From positions 821,284 to 885,283 of the forward strand of contig NZ_JAHLQF010000001.1 in the NCBI RefSeq assembly GCF_018918285.1: a stretch of DNA of 64,000 nt, written 5' to 3'. The DNA is from Clostridium mobile. Lineage in GTDB: Bacteria; Bacillota; Clostridia; Clostridiales; Clostridiaceae. The position numbers and the translations under genes are program-made. The notes below the pieces were generated by a model. That model made no database searches. It saw only the letters and a list, made by a program, of their open reading frames with translations, and had not been told where the DNA came from. Each line of letters opens with the position of its first letter. Position 1 is the stretch's first letter. Below, one piece after another: positions 26,557 through 36,528 of this stretch.

Positions 26557-26721
26557 TTATTTCTTAATGCCCATTCTCTCCACATCTCCTACATCTTCAA
26601 TAGTTGGTTCCTCAAATATTGATTCTAGTATATCATTCCAATTATTGTATGTAAAGTTAGTCATATCAAAAGCATCTTTTGTATTCTCTTTTTGCTCAAA
26701 AATGCTTCTCCTAAATTCCAT
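26557..26721 (-). CDS. Possible 54-residue protein upstream of NfeD-flotillin
   Basis: An ATG-started frame of 54 codons (MEFRRSIFEQKENTKDAFDM then NWNDILESIFEEPTIEDVGD) lies 18 bases before the NfeD-like start and would be the operon leader. It is acidic and helical, and its frame is free of rare features. The ribosome binding site is weak (AAGATGTATTAAC). It could be a small protein or a chance frame. Confidence 0.45.
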   Translation of the reverse strand: MEFRRSIFEQKENTKDAFDMTNFTYNNWNDILESIFEEPTIEDVGDVERMGIKK

Positions 26722-26847
26722 GTTAATACATCTTATTTATATTAATTTTATTTGTGTACATTAATTGCTTACACCTTTCAAAAGTGTTCCATAATAACTA
26801 TTTTTCTTTTAAAATTCTGCTTCAAAATATAAATTTTTAATAAAAAT

Positions 26848-26893
26848 AAGGTATTGCACTTAAAATCACTAATGAAATTTAGTTACAATACCC
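26848..26893 (-). terminator. Possible terminator after ppdK
   Basis: GGTATTG and CAATACC form a 7-bp stem with a long loop, followed on the minus strand by TTATTTTTATT. The loop is long, so this is tentative. Confidence 0.4.
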
Positions 26894-26919
26894 TATACTT
26901 ATACTATTTTCTTATTATT

Positions 26920-29553
26920 TTATTGTCTTGGATTTTTAACCTGAGCTTGAGCAGCAGCAAGTCTTGCAACTGGCACTCTATAAGGTGAACAGGAAACATA
27001 ATCTAATCCTATTGCATGTGAAAACTCTACTGAAGAAGGGTCTCCACCGTGCTCACCACAGATTCCAATTTTCAAATCATCTTTAGTTGATTTACCTAAT
27101 TTTACTGCCATTTCAACAAGTTTTCCTACTCCATCTTGGTCTAACTTCTGGAATGGATCAAATTCGTATATCTTTTTGTCATAATAATTATTTAAGAACT
27201 TGCCAGCATCATCTCTTGAGAATCCGAAAGTCATTTGTGTTAAGTCATTTGTTCCGAAAGAAAAGAATTCTGCTTCTTTTGCTATTTCATCAGCTGTAAG
27301 TGCTGCTCTTGGTACTTCTATCATAGTACCTACTTTATAATCTAATTCTGCATTAGAATTTCTAATTACTTCCTCTGCTACGCTTACAACTACATTTTTA
27401 ACAAATCCTAATTCTTTTACTTCTCCTACTAAAGGAATCATAATTTCTGGAACAATATTGTATCCTTTTCTCTTATTCACTTCAATAGCAGCTTCTATTA
27501 TAGCTCTTCCTTGCATTTCTGCTATTTCTGGATAAGAGATACTTAATCTACATCCTCTATGCCCCATCATAGGGTTAAATTCTTTTAAAGATTCTATTTT
27601 AAATCTTAAGTTTTGGAAACTTATTCCTAAATCTTTAGCTAATTCTTCAATATCTTCATCTTCTGTTGGTAAGAATTCATGTAGTGGTGGATCAAGCAAT
27701 CTAATAGTTACTGCTCTTCCTTCCATAGCTTCATATATGTTTACAAAGTCTTCTCTTTGCATTGGAAGTAGCTTCTCTAAAGCTCCTCTTCTCTGATCTT
27801 CATTTTCAGCTACTATCATCTCTCTTACTGCAAAAATTCTTTCCTCGTCAAAAAACATATGCTCTGTTCTGCATAAACCTATTCCTTCAGCTCCAAATTT
27901 AACCGCCTGAGCTGCATCTCTTGGAGTATCTGCATTGGTTCTAACTTTTAATTTTCTTATTTCATCTGCCCAGGACATAAACGTTCCAAAGTGACCACTT
28001 ATTTCTGGCTCAACAGTTTTTATTGCTAGTCCATAAACAAAGCCAGTACTTCCATCTAATGAAATATAATCTCCTTCATTGTATATTTCACCATTTGCTT
28101 CAAAGTTTTTAGCCTTCTCATTAACCTTTATATCTCCACAACCAGCAACACAGCATCTTCCCATACCTCTAGCTACAACAGCTGCATGAGAAGTCATTCC
28201 TCCTCTAACTGTAAGTATTCCTTCTGCTACTACCATACCTTCTATATCTTCTGGAGAAGTTTCCGCTCTTACTAAAACAACCTTTTCTCCTAGCTCACTG
28301 TGTGTTTTTGCATCTTCAGCATTGAAATATACTTTTCCACAAGCAGCCCCTGGAGAAGCTGGAAGTCCTTTTGCTATTACTTTAGCATTTTTTAATTCTT
28401 CTTTATCAAAAGTTGGATGTAGTAGTGTATCTAATTGCTTAGGATCAACCTTTAGCATAGCTTCCTTTTTATCAACAAGCCCTTCACTTACTAGATCAAC
28501 TGCAATTTTCAATGCTGCTTGAGCTGTTCTCTTACCGCTTCTTGTTTGAAGGAAATACAATTTACCTTGCTCTATAGTAAATTCCATATCCTGCATATCT
28601 CTATAATGTTTCTCTAATCTATCTGCTATAGCTAAAAATTCCTCATAGCATTCTGGTAAATCTTCTTTAAGTCTTAAAATGGATTGAGGGGTTCTTATTC
28701 CTGCAACTACATCTTCCCCTTGAGCATTTATTAAATATTCCCCAAACATTTCTTTATCTCCAGTAGCTGGGTTTCTAGTAAAGGCAACCCCTGTTCCTGA
28801 TGTTTGACCCATATTTCCAAATACCATGCTTTGAATGTTTACAGCAGTTCCCCAGTCCCCTGGTATATCATTTAATCTCCTATATACTATAGCTCTTGGA
28901 TTATCCCAGGATCTAAATACAGCATCAATAGCTTCTATTAATTGCACCTTTGGCTCTTGTGGGAAATCTTCTCCCATTTCTTTTTTATAAATTATCTTAT
29001 ATTTTCTAACTACTTCTTTTAAATCCCCTGCTGTTAAATCTGTGTCAAATTTAGCTCCTATTTCTCCTTTTACTTCATCTAATACATCTTCAAATTTTCT
29101 TTTATCTATTCCCATTACTACATCGGAAAACATCTGTATAAACCTTCTATAAGAATCATAAGCAAATCTTTCATTATCAGTTAACTTACCTAAAGCTACA
29201 ACTGCTTGATCATTTAATCCTAAGTTTAATATAGTATCCATCATTCCAGGCATAGATACTCTAGCACCAGATCTTACAGACACTAATAGTGGATTTTCTA
29301 CACTTCCAAATTCTTTACCAGTAATTTTCTCTAATTCACTTAGAGCTTCATATATCTGTTCTTTAATATTATCTGAAATTGCTTTACCATCTTTATAGTA
29401 TTTTACACAAGCTTCTGTACTAACAGTAAATCCTTGTGGAACTGGGATACCTAAATTAGTCATTTCAGCTAAGTTAGCACCCTTTCCCCCTAGTAAATTC
29501 CTCATTGTAGCATTGCCTTCTTTAAAAAGATAAACGTATTTAATAGATTCCAT
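26920..29553 (-). CDS. ppdK: Pyruvate, phosphate dikinase
   Basis: An 877-residue PEP-utilising enzyme that interconverts pyruvate + ATP + phosphate and PEP + AMP + PPi. It has the N-terminal ATP-grasp region (KEGNATMRNLLGGKGANLAE; DTILNLGLNDQAV), the phospho-histidine domain (GGMTSHAAVVARGMGRCCVAGCGD, His in SHAAV), and the PEP/pyruvate barrel (AEGIGLCRTEHMFF, EFFSFGTNDLTQMTFG, CGEHGGDPSS). It is full length. In clostridia it replaces or supplements pyruvate kinase. A CcpN-like regulator is encoded just upstream. Confidence 0.98.
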   Translation of the reverse strand: MESIKYVYLFKEGNATMRNLLGGKGANLAEMTNLGIPVPQGFTVSTEACVKYYKDGKAISDNIKEQIYEALSELEKITGKEFGSVENPLLVSVRSGARVSMPGMMDTILNLGLNDQAVVALGKLTDNERFAYDSYRRFIQMFSDVVMGIDKRKFEDVLDEVKGEIGAKFDTDLTAGDLKEVVRKYKIIYKKEMGEDFPQEPKVQLIEAIDAVFRSWDNPRAIVYRRLNDIPGDWGTAVNIQSMVFGNMGQTSGTGVAFTRNPATGDKEMFGEYLINAQGEDVVAGIRTPQSILRLKEDLPECYEEFLAIADRLEKHYRDMQDMEFTIEQGKLYFLQTRSGKRTAQAALKIAVDLVSEGLVDKKEAMLKVDPKQLDTLLHPTFDKEELKNAKVIAKGLPASPGAACGKVYFNAEDAKTHSELGEKVVLVRAETSPEDIEGMVVAEGILTVRGGMTSHAAVVARGMGRCCVAGCGDIKVNEKAKNFEANGEIYNEGDYISLDGSTGFVYGLAIKTVEPEISGHFGTFMSWADEIRKLKVRTNADTPRDAAQAVKFGAEGIGLCRTEHMFFDEERIFAVREMIVAENEDQRRGALEKLLPMQREDFVNIYEAMEGRAVTIRLLDPPLHEFLPTEDEDIEELAKDLGISFQNLRFKIESLKEFNPMMGHRGCRLSISYPEIAEMQGRAIIEAAIEVNKRKGYNIVPEIMIPLVGEVKELGFVKNVVVSVAEEVIRNSNAELDYKVGTMIEVPRAALTADEIAKEAEFFSFGTNDLTQMTFGFSRDDAGKFLNNYYDKKIYEFDPFQKLDQDGVGKLVEMAVKLGKSTKDDLKIGICGEHGGDPSSVEFSHAIGLDYVSCSPYRVPVARLAAAQAQVKNPRQ

Positions 29554-29598
29554 AATCCAACATTCCTTCCATTTGAGAATATATTTAAGTATATACAG

Positions 29599-30243
29599 TT
29601 ATAAATTCTTTCCCATTTTTACAAATAATTTTGTTACATTTGTTTTGGACACTTTTCCAATTATCTTTAATCCATCTATTTTATTGCCATCCATTACTTT
29701 GTCTACAACTGGCAAGCTATCTACTTCATGCTCAATAATTTTACATGCTGCATCATAAGCATTATCTTCCTTATGAACTACAATTATATTTGGCATTCTA
29801 GTCATTATGATACCAATTGGCACCTTATGCATGTCAGTTCCACCCATGGCAAACTTAAGAAAGTCTTTCCTTGATGTAGCACCAACTAACAATCCGTTAT
29901 TTTCAACAAATAAGGTTCCTGCATCATGCAAAAATAAATCTAATATGGCATCATAAACGGTAGTTGATTCACTTACTACCACAGGTTTTGACATTATGTC
30001 TTCAACCTTAATATTTTTAATGTATTCATTAATTGCACTATAAGAGGGTTTCTGTGAGTATATGTATCCTACCTTAGGTTTTGCATCTAATATTCCTGTC
30101 ATAGTAAGTATAGCCAAATCTGGTCTTAATGCAGCTCTGGTTAAATTTAATTTCGATGCTAGTTGCTCACTAGTAATAGGCTCATTATCTTTCACTAGTT
30201 TAATTATCTCTTCTTGTCTCTGTGATAGTTTAATATTGTTCAC
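29599..30243 (-). CDS. HTH-CBS regulator of the CcpN/YqzB type
   Basis: A 214-residue repressor. An N-terminal winged helix (SQRQEEIIKLVKDNEPITSE then KLNLTRAALRPDLAILTMTG) is followed by two CBS domains (about residues 84-140 and 148-205) that sense nucleotides. CcpN represses gluconeogenic genes in B. subtilis under glycolytic conditions. Here it precedes ppdK by 45 bases, so it is the likely regulator of PPDK. The GTG start at 30243 overlaps an AGAGGG run; its ribosome site is unusually close, so the start is less certain. Confidence 0.88.
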   Translation of the reverse strand: MNNIKLSQRQEEIIKLVKDNEPITSEQLASKLNLTRAALRPDLAILTMTGILDAKPKVGYIYSQKPSYSAINEYIKNIKVEDIMSKPVVVSESTTVYDAILDLFLHDAGTLFVENNGLLVGATSRKDFLKFAMGGTDMHKVPIGIIMTRMPNIIVVHKEDNAYDAACKIIEHEVDSLPVVDKVMDGNKIDGLKIIGKVSKTNVTKLFVKMGKNL

Positions 30244-30414
30244 CCTCTTTCTAAAATATTATATTTTAAATATACCCTATTATATCATCATATAGAAGGA
30301 AATAGTATAGCACTTTAAGCTCATTATGAGTATTTATTTTGAATCTGCTACATATTATCCCTCATTTTCTTAAGGATACTAGCTTTTTTATGTTTTATAT
30401 GGAATCATAATATT

Positions 30415-30442
30415 ATAGTCAGCAGTTTAATCTGCTGACTAT
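30415..30442 (-). terminator. Hairpin after the DUF4342 gene
   Basis: ATAGTCAGCAG pairs perfectly with CTGCTGACTAT around a 6-base loop, a few bases past the stop. Only ATAATATTATG follows, so it may be a processing or pause site rather than a strong terminator. Confidence 0.6.
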
Positions 30443-30445
30443 GGA

Positions 30446-30988
30446 TTACTTATTTTCATCTTTTTTGTCTACTTCTTCAAAATTAACTGAGTAAGTATAC
30501 ATATTATTTTCATCTACTATATCAGGCGCATTATTAAATTTATTTTGAACCTTTGATTTTACATCATCTACAGTAGACTTTATTATTTTATTTACCACTT
30601 CAACAGTACCATCTGTTTTTGTGATCTCAATAGTTATCTGAGTCAATGCTGCTGCAAATAATGCCAATGCCATGAACGGTGAAGCCCAAAGTCCTGCTAT
30701 TGTAACAGCTACTCCAGCATTTACTGGTATATCAGCTATCACCTTATCTCCCTTTTTAATCTTTATCCTATTGACATTTCCTTTGTTTACTAGTTCCTTT
30801 ATCCACGTAGTGAATTCATCTTTACTTATATACATCTCTTCTCTTTTTTTCTTTCTATTTTCCTCTACGTAGATTAAAGCATCTACAACGTTCCCATTGC
30901 AGATTTCTAAAGCTTCTTTTGCATCAGCATAACTCACTTTTGTTCTCTCTCTGATAATATCAATTTTTTCAATAGTAATTTCACTCAT
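30446..30988 (-). CDS. DUF4342 protein with UBA-like N-terminus
   Basis: A 180-residue protein. The N-terminal 45 residues (IREERTKVSYADAKEALEIC then NVVDALIYVEENR) resemble a UBA-like/TS-N domain, also found in elongation factor Ts. The central part is the DUF4342 membrane-associated domain (GDKVIADIPVNAGVAVTIAG, PFMALALFAAALTQITIEI). It overlaps the end of recO by eight bases with its own GGGAGTGAAATAA site, so it is co-transcribed. Function unknown. Confidence 0.8.
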   Translation of the reverse strand: MSEITIEKIDIIRERTKVSYADAKEALEICNGNVVDALIYVEENRKKKREEMYISKDEFTTWIKELVNKGNVNRIKIKKGDKVIADIPVNAGVAVTIAGLWASPFMALALFAAALTQITIEITKTDGTVEVVNKIIKSTVDDVKSKVQNKFNNAPDIVDENNMYTYSVNFEEVDKKDENK

Positions 30989-31736
30989 TTATTTCACTCC
31001 CTTTAAAAAAATTAAGAGTCTCTAAGCTCTTAGGCTTTCTAAAATAATTTTGACATATTATAAGATTTAGAACTTTATAAATTTCCTCTTTTAAATTATC
31101 TGGAATAACTATTCTATAACTTTTTTCCAAAGGAATTTGGCTTAAATATTTCAATATATTAAATACACCATTATTTATTTTTATACCATTTTCCTTTGCA
31201 CAATCCTCACAAATTCCACCTAGATATTGTAAGTCTATATAATTTGATGAAGATATTTTGCTTTTACATCTAGTACAACTTTGAAGGTTCAACTCATATC
31301 CAGTGGCCTTTAATATTTTAATTTCGAAAATCCTAGCTAAAGTATCTAAGTCTCCAACTTTATTTTTCATAAAATAAAAAGCAGTTACTAAATCTTTAAA
31401 TAACTCTCTATTACTTTCTTCCTCTTGAATAGCAATATCAATTAACTCACAAAAGTATGAAGCATAGGTTATTGTCTCTAAATCCATAAGCAGCCCTTGG
31501 AAGGATTCTATCATTTCCCCTTCATTTAAAGTATACATGGCTTTACCCCTATACAATAGATAATTGCCAAAGCAAAATGATAGAGTAGTTGAAAAAAGTT
31601 TACTTCTATTTTTTTTAGCACCCTTGGCTATAGTAGAAATTTTCCCCAACTTCTCACTGTACATCCAAACTATTTTATCCGTTTCTTTATAATCTTGAGT
31701 TTTTATTACTATAGCTCTTGTATTAAAGGTAGACAG
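30981..31736 (-). CDS. recO: DNA repair protein RecO, with a probable CTG start
   Basis: A 251-residue protein with the N-terminal OB fold TRAIVIKTQDYKETDKIVWM and a C-terminal zinc site (Cys motif CTRCKSKI with GGICEDCAKENG). It helps load RecA with RecF and RecR. The frame has no ATG, GTG or TTG upstream of an internal Met at 31664, although the family N-terminus continues before it. The only well-placed start is CTG at 31734-31736, preceded by TTAGGAGATGATTTT. That makes a normal-length protein. It lies directly after era and overlaps the DUF4342 gene. Confidence 0.85.
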   Translation of the reverse strand: MSTFNTRAIVIKTQDYKETDKIVWMYSEKLGKISTIAKGAKKNRSKLFSTTLSFCFGNYLLYRGKAMYTLNEGEMIESFQGLLMDLETITYASYFCELIDIAIQEEESNRELFKDLVTAFYFMKNKVGDLDTLARIFEIKILKATGYELNLQSCTRCKSKISSSNYIDLQYLGGICEDCAKENGIKINNGVFNILKYLSQIPLEKSYRIVIPDNLKEEIYKVLNLIICQNYFRKPKSLETLNFFKGSEINE

Positions 31737-31762
31737 AAAATCATCTCCTAACTTTTTTCTTT

Positions 31763-32644
31763 CTACTTATATCCTAGCTCTTTAAGCATGAATTTACTAT
31801 CTCTCCAGTCCTTTTTCACTTTAACCCATACTTTTAAATATACCTTAGCGTCTAAGAACTTCTCCATATCCTGCCTAGCATATTGAGATATTTTTTTAAG
31901 CATAGTTCCATTTTTGCCGATTATTATTCCTTTATGTGAATCTTTTTCACACAACATATAGGCCTCTATTTCATATGTACCTTTTTCGTCCTTTTTCATA
32001 GTCATTATTTCCACCGCTATTCCATGGGGAACTTCTTCATTTAATAGTCTCAATGCTTTTTCTCTTATTATTTCACCAACTATAAATCTTTCCTGTTGGT
32101 CAGTTATCATATCTTCTGGATAATATTGAGGTCCTTCTGGAAGATAATTTTTCATAAGTTCTATTAACTTATCTACATTTTTACCATTCATGGCTGAAAT
32201 TGGTATTATTTCTGTAAAATCCATGATATCCGAGTAATTTTTTAAGGTTTCCGCTACTCTTTCTGGGGGATTTTCATCTACTTTATTTACCACTAAGAAA
32301 ACTGGAGTTTTGGTCTTTTTGAGTTCTTCAACAATATACAAATCTCCCTTTCCCGCTTCCATTTCAGGAGTAGTTAAGAAAAGCACTATGTCAACTTCCT
32401 TTAGTGAACTTTCTGCCACTTTTACCATATATTCTCCAAGTTTATGTCTTGGTTTATGCATACCTGGAGTGTCAACAAATGCAATTTGATAGTCCTCTCC
32501 TGTTAATATTGTTTGTATGTTGTTTCTAGTAGTCTGAGGTTTATTTGATACTATTGATAATTTTTCATTCATTATTCTGTTTAAAAGTGTTGATTTTCCT
32601 ACATTTGGTCTTCCTACTATAGTTACGAATCCTGACTTATACAT
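31763..32644 (-). CDS. era: Ribosome-associated GTPase Era
   Basis: A 293-residue GTPase that binds 16S rRNA during 30S maturation. The G1 loop is GRPNVGKST (residues 11-19). G3 is [18 protein letters not shown] and G4 is NKVDE. The C-terminal KH domain has [20 protein letters not shown] and [31 protein letters not shown] precedes the ATG. The cluster ybeY-dgkA-cdd-era-recO is the conserved Firmicute order. Confidence 0.98.
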   Translation of the reverse strand: MYKSGFVTIVGRPNVGKSTLLNRIMNEKLSIVSNKPQTTRNNIQTILTGEDYQIAFVDTPGMHKPRHKLGEYMVKVAESSLKEVDIVLFLTTPEMEAGKGDLYIVEELKKTKTPVFLVVNKVDENPPERVAETLKNYSDIMDFTEIIPISAMNGKNVDKLIELMKNYLPEGPQYYPEDMITDQQERFIVGEIIREKALRLLNEEVPHGIAVEIMTMKKDEKGTYEIEAYMLCEKDSHKGIIIGKNGTMLKKISQYARQDMEKFLDAKVYLKVWVKVKKDWRDSKFMLKELGYK

Positions 32645-32653
32645 ATTTCCTCC

Positions 32654-33061
32654 TTATTTAATTAAATCTTTTTTTGTAAAAGCTCCTGGTAGTATTTCAT
32701 CAAGTCTGTTTACTAGAAATTCATTTTCATTTTTTGCTATTATAACAGGAGTATCTTCCTTGGCAAATTCACTTATTACCTGCCTACATATTCCACATGG
32801 GAAGGTGTATTCTTCAGGACTTCCAACCACTGCTATAGCTTTTATTTCTTTTTCTCCTTCAGATACAGCTTTAAAAATTGCAGTCCTTTCTGCACAGTTA
32901 GTTGCACCATAGGAAGCATTTTCTATATTGCATCCATTATATATCTTACCACTATCTGTTAATATCGCAGCACCAACTTTGAAATTAGAATACGGAACAT
33001 AAGCTTTTTCTCTTCCTTTAAAAGCTTCTTGTATTAATAACTCAAAATTTATATTTTCCAT
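32654..33061 (-). CDS. cdd: Cytidine deaminase
   Basis: About 135 residues from the ATG at 33061 (MENINFELLIQEAF), which follows GAAGGGGGAATGGAAA; a TTG six codons upstream is a poorer start. Zinc and catalytic motifs are CAERTAIFKAV and PCGICRQVISEF. It deaminates cytidine and deoxycytidine to uridine forms for pyrimidine salvage. It is placed 9 bases before era in the operon. Confidence 0.97.
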   Translation of the reverse strand: MENINFELLIQEAFKGREKAYVPYSNFKVGAAILTDSGKIYNGCNIENASYGATNCAERTAIFKAVSEGEKEIKAIAVVGSPEEYTFPCGICRQVISEFAKEDTPVIIAKNENEFLVNRLDEILPGAFTKKDLIK

Positions 33062-33151
33062 TTTCCATTCCCCCTTCAATTAAGTATATAGCCCTGCCAA
33101 ATTTTACTCTTGTAAATAGATTATAGCATTATTTTTATTCATTTCAATATA

Positions 33152-33862
33152 TTATATTTTACCCAAAACTTTAAATAATAATATAGTAAGTAAAGTTCCA
33201 AAAGCAGCTCCTGCTATAACCTCTATTATTGAGTGTATTTTAGAATCTACCCTGCTTTGAGCCACAATGGTAGCTAAAAGATAACTTAAAATGATAGCCA
33301 CAGTCTCTTCAGTGAGTAGGGCGATTGTGGTAGCTATGGAAAAGGCTATTGTACTATGACCACTAGGCATTCCTCCTCTTAATGGAGTACCTTCTCCATA
33401 TATAGCCTTAACACCTAAAGTTATAATACATACAATAAATAGTATTATGAATATCATATATGGATTGGAATTTTTTATTTTATTGATTACTATAAAATTT
33501 ATATATTCAAGTTTGTTCCAAAATATTATGTATCCTACAACAACAGCATTTATAGCTGCAACTAACACCGCACCAGCAGACACATTCTTTGCTATTTTAG
33601 CCAAAGGATGATAATAATTCGTAGTTGTATCAATAGCAAACTCTATGGCCGTATTTATAAGTTCTGTGGTAATGACCATTGTAATAGTTATGCATAAAAT
33701 CAATAATTCAATTTTACTCACATCATAAAAAAAGCAAGCCGTAAACACTAAAAGGGTTACAAGTAAATGTATCCTCATATTCCTTTGAGTCCTTACAGCA
33801 TGCAATAATCCTTCTATTGCGTAGTTAAAGCTGTCAAACATTTTTCGCATTTTCATATTCAT
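33152..33862 (-). CDS. Fusion of undecaprenol/diacylglycerol kinase (DgkA) and PAP2 phosphatase
   Basis: A 236-residue membrane protein. Residues 1-115 are a DgkA-type lipid kinase (SFNYAIEGLLHAVRTQRNMR; ELINTAIEFAID with the catalytic Glu; PLAKIAKNVSAGAVL). Residues 130-236 are a PAP2 phosphatase with GGMPSGHSTIAFS (166-170 PSGHS) and SRVDSKIHSIIEVIAG (Arg204, His210; the usual Asp is Glu214). The two halves would carry opposite activities on lipid-linked phosphates, perhaps for undecaprenyl recycling in cell-wall synthesis. In other Firmicutes this slot holds the kinase alone. GCAGGTGTTACT precedes the ATG. Confidence 0.88.
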   Translation of the reverse strand: MNMKMRKMFDSFNYAIEGLLHAVRTQRNMRIHLLVTLLVFTACFFYDVSKIELLILCITITMVITTELINTAIEFAIDTTTNYYHPLAKIAKNVSAGAVLVAAINAVVVGYIIFWNKLEYINFIVINKIKNSNPYMIFIILFIVCIITLGVKAIYGEGTPLRGGMPSGHSTIAFSIATTIALLTEETVAIILSYLLATIVAQSRVDSKIHSIIEVIAGAAFGTLLTILLFKVLGKI

Positions 33863-33887
33863 AGTAACACCTGCTTTAAAGGTTTAT

Positions 33888-34391
33888 TTACTCTCTAACT
33901 ATATTAAATTTATCTAATATTTCTTCCTCTCTTTTTCTCATAAGAGCTTTTTCTTCCTCTTCCATGTGGTCATAACCTAATAAATGTAGTATTGAATGTA
34001 TTATTAAGTAACACACTTCTCTTTCAAAGGAATGATTAAATTCAAGCCCTTGTTCTTCAGCTTTTTCTAGGGATAAAACTATATCACCTAAAATTAACTT
34101 ATCTTCATATAAATCCTCAGGTTTAAATTCATAATTTAAATAGGCATCTTTAAAAACTTCTCCCTGAGGATAATGAAGCATAGGAAAAGATAGTACATCC
34201 GTTTCCCTATCTATTCCTCTTTCTTCTCTATTTATTCCTCTTATACTTTCATTATCTACAAATAAGATACTAACCTCATAATCGATAGATAACCCTTCTT
34301 CTTTCAGAGAATAATCCACCAATTTTTCTATTAGTTTTTCTAAATCTTCTTTTACTTTTATCTTATTTTGCCTATCATCAATGTAAATCAT
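33888..34391 (-). CDS. ybeY: Endoribonuclease YbeY
   Basis: A 167-residue metal-dependent RNase needed for 16S rRNA 3' end processing and ribosome quality control. The zinc site is [11 protein letters not shown] near residue 134. The family signature [15 protein letters not shown] precedes it. AAAGGATAAAAACA precedes the ATG. It lies 16 bases after the HD-phosphodiesterase gene, as in the usual operon. Confidence 0.95.
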   Translation of the reverse strand: MIYIDDRQNKIKVKEDLEKLIEKLVDYSLKEEGLSIDYEVSILFVDNESIRGINREERGIDRETDVLSFPMLHYPQGEVFKDAYLNYEFKPEDLYEDKLILGDIVLSLEKAEEQGLEFNHSFEREVCYLIIHSILHLLGYDHMEEEEKALMRKREEEILDKFNIVRE

Positions 34392-34407
34392 TGTTTTTAT
34401 CCTTTCC

Positions 34408-36492
34408 TCATCCTTTAGTGTGCCATTTATCAGTAGGGTATTCTATCCTTTGATGATATATTCCCATAAATACTTTTATAAATGACTCTCTTATTTTATC
34501 AATGTCCTTTAGTGTCAGTTCACAATTGTCTAATTGTCCCTCATTTAATTTATCCTTTATGATTTTATTAACCATTTCCTCAATCTTACCTTTGGTAGCA
34601 TCATTAATTGATCTTACTGCTGCTTCAACACTATCTGCAAGCATTATAATTGCAGCTTCCTTAGTTTCCGGCTTCGGTCCTGGATATCTAAAATTATCTT
34701 CTTTAATTTCTTCAGGGTTTTCACTAGAATTTTTCATAGTTATATAAAAATATTTAACTAAAGTTGTACCATGGTGCTGCTCAATTACATCTTTTATTAC
34801 CTTAGGTATTTTATATTCTTCTGCTAATTCTACTCCATCCTTTATATGAGAGGTTATTATCAATGCACTTAAATTAGGATTTATTTTATTATGAGGATTA
34901 TCTCCGCCCAATTGATTTTCTTTAAAGAAATAAGGTCTTTTTATTTTACCTACATCATGGTAATAAGAAGCCACCCTTGCTAAAACCGGATTCCCCCCTA
35001 CCTCCTCTGCGGCAAGCTCTGCTAGATTGCCTACTAATACGCTATGGTGATAGGTTCCCGGCGCTTCCATAAGAAGTCTTTTTAAAAGCGGTGTATTAGG
35101 GTTTGATAGCTCTAATAACTTTATTGTGGTTACAATATCAAAAATACTCTCAAAGAAAGGTAAAAAACCTGTTGTAAGTACTCCTGATATAAATGTTCCT
35201 ACAGCGGTATAAGAAGCCTTCTTTACCACATCTACAGTATTATTACTTAATAAAAATCCTGTAGAAAATGCAAAGGTTACATTAATAACCCCCAAAATAA
35301 TAGCAGAGTATATAATATCATTTCTTTGCTGCATTCTTCTTAAAATAATAGAACCAGCTATAGCATTTATTATTGCTAAAATGGTAATCTCTACATTAAA
35401 TTGTACAGCACAACTAATTAGCACACAGTTTAGCCCATTTATTATCAATGATAACTTACTATCAATTAGCAATGAAAATAACATAGGTACACAAGCCAAT
35501 GGTATTAAAAATGGAACTACACTCAGCACTCTTGCCAATAATACAGATATACATGTCAATATGCTAATTAATATCATCTTGTTCAAATCTTTATATATGT
35601 CTTTGGCATATTTACGCATATAATACCACTGTAATCCTAGCGTAGATAAAATTAGCCCCCCTAAAGCTAAATATATATACCATTGAAAGTTTTCTCTTGC
35701 ATTTAAAAGTCCCAATTTTTCTAATAGCTCTAATTGAGCATTAGTTACAGGTTCTCCTTCTTTTACTATGGTCTGATCTTTCTTTATCACTATAGGCGCT
35801 TTTTTCTTTGCTTCATTTTGTAGCTCCTCAGTTTTTTCTTTATCATAGAAAAAATTTGGCTTTATTTGAGAATATCCTATACTTGCAGCTAAATCCTTTA
35901 GCACTTTTTTAGGTAGCTTTGAAGCATTTACTCTTGAAAGTATAAACTCTTGAGCTTTTTTTACGTCTTCATTCTTGCTCTCACCACTATCAGCTATATT
36001 CATAGTATCATATAGCTGAGACATTATATTAACTAATGCAGTGTTTAATGTATCTCTTTCTTCTTCACTTAAACTCATTAACAAAGTATAATCTTCATCC
36101 ATTAAATTAAATTTAGGATATACCTTTAATTGTTGAATTCTTTCATTATCATCTAAAGTAGAGCTCTTTAATTCCTTTATTTTTAAGAATAGATAATTTA
36201 TATTTTCAATAACATTTATTTTAACTTCAGGATTTTTATTATATTGCAATGGTACCGCTTGAATAGCTTGTTGTATTTTAGCTTTAGTCGCTGCATCATC
36301 AACGATTTCTCTAGGAGCTTTTATATCAACCTTAGCGATATCTCCTTCTTTTAAACTATATTTTTGCGTTACTAATGAAGTTATAAGTACTGAATATAGA
36401 AAAATAAATGTACAAATAAATAAAACTATCTTTTTAGTATTATTTTTTTTAGTATTGTCATTTTTAGAGTTTTTATCTAAAGTATTGTTCAT
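34408..36492 (-). CDS. pgpH: 7TMR-HD family membrane phosphodiesterase (PgpH/YqfF)
   Basis: A 694-residue protein. A signal-anchor ([20 protein letters not shown]) leads to an extracellular region, then seven membrane segments, then a cytosolic HD domain with [36 protein letters not shown] and [17 protein letters not shown]. This matches PgpH/YqfF, which hydrolyses cyclic di-AMP. It lies between yqfD and ybeY, the standard location. AAGGAAGGTTTGTTACT precedes the ATG. Confidence 0.95.
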   Translation of the reverse strand: MNNTLDKNSKNDNTKKNNTKKIVLFICTFIFLYSVLITSLVTQKYSLKEGDIAKVDIKAPREIVDDAATKAKIQQAIQAVPLQYNKNPEVKINVIENINYLFLKIKELKSSTLDDNERIQQLKVYPKFNLMDEDYTLLMSLSEEERDTLNTALVNIMSQLYDTMNIADSGESKNEDVKKAQEFILSRVNASKLPKKVLKDLAASIGYSQIKPNFFYDKEKTEELQNEAKKKAPIVIKKDQTIVKEGEPVTNAQLELLEKLGLLNARENFQWYIYLALGGLILSTLGLQWYYMRKYAKDIYKDLNKMILISILTCISVLLARVLSVVPFLIPLACVPMLFSLLIDSKLSLIINGLNCVLISCAVQFNVEITILAIINAIAGSIILRRMQQRNDIIYSAIILGVINVTFAFSTGFLLSNNTVDVVKKASYTAVGTFISGVLTTGFLPFFESIFDIVTTIKLLELSNPNTPLLKRLLMEAPGTYHHSVLVGNLAELAAEEVGGNPVLARVASYYHDVGKIKRPYFFKENQLGGDNPHNKINPNLSALIITSHIKDGVELAEEYKIPKVIKDVIEQHHGTTLVKYFYITMKNSSENPEEIKEDNFRYPGPKPETKEAAIIMLADSVEAAVRSINDATKGKIEEMVNKIIKDKLNEGQLDNCELTLKDIDKIRESFIKVFMGIYHQRIEYPTDKWHTKG

Positions 36493-36528
36493 AGTAACAA
36501 ACCTTCCTTTTTATCACAATAACCTGTG

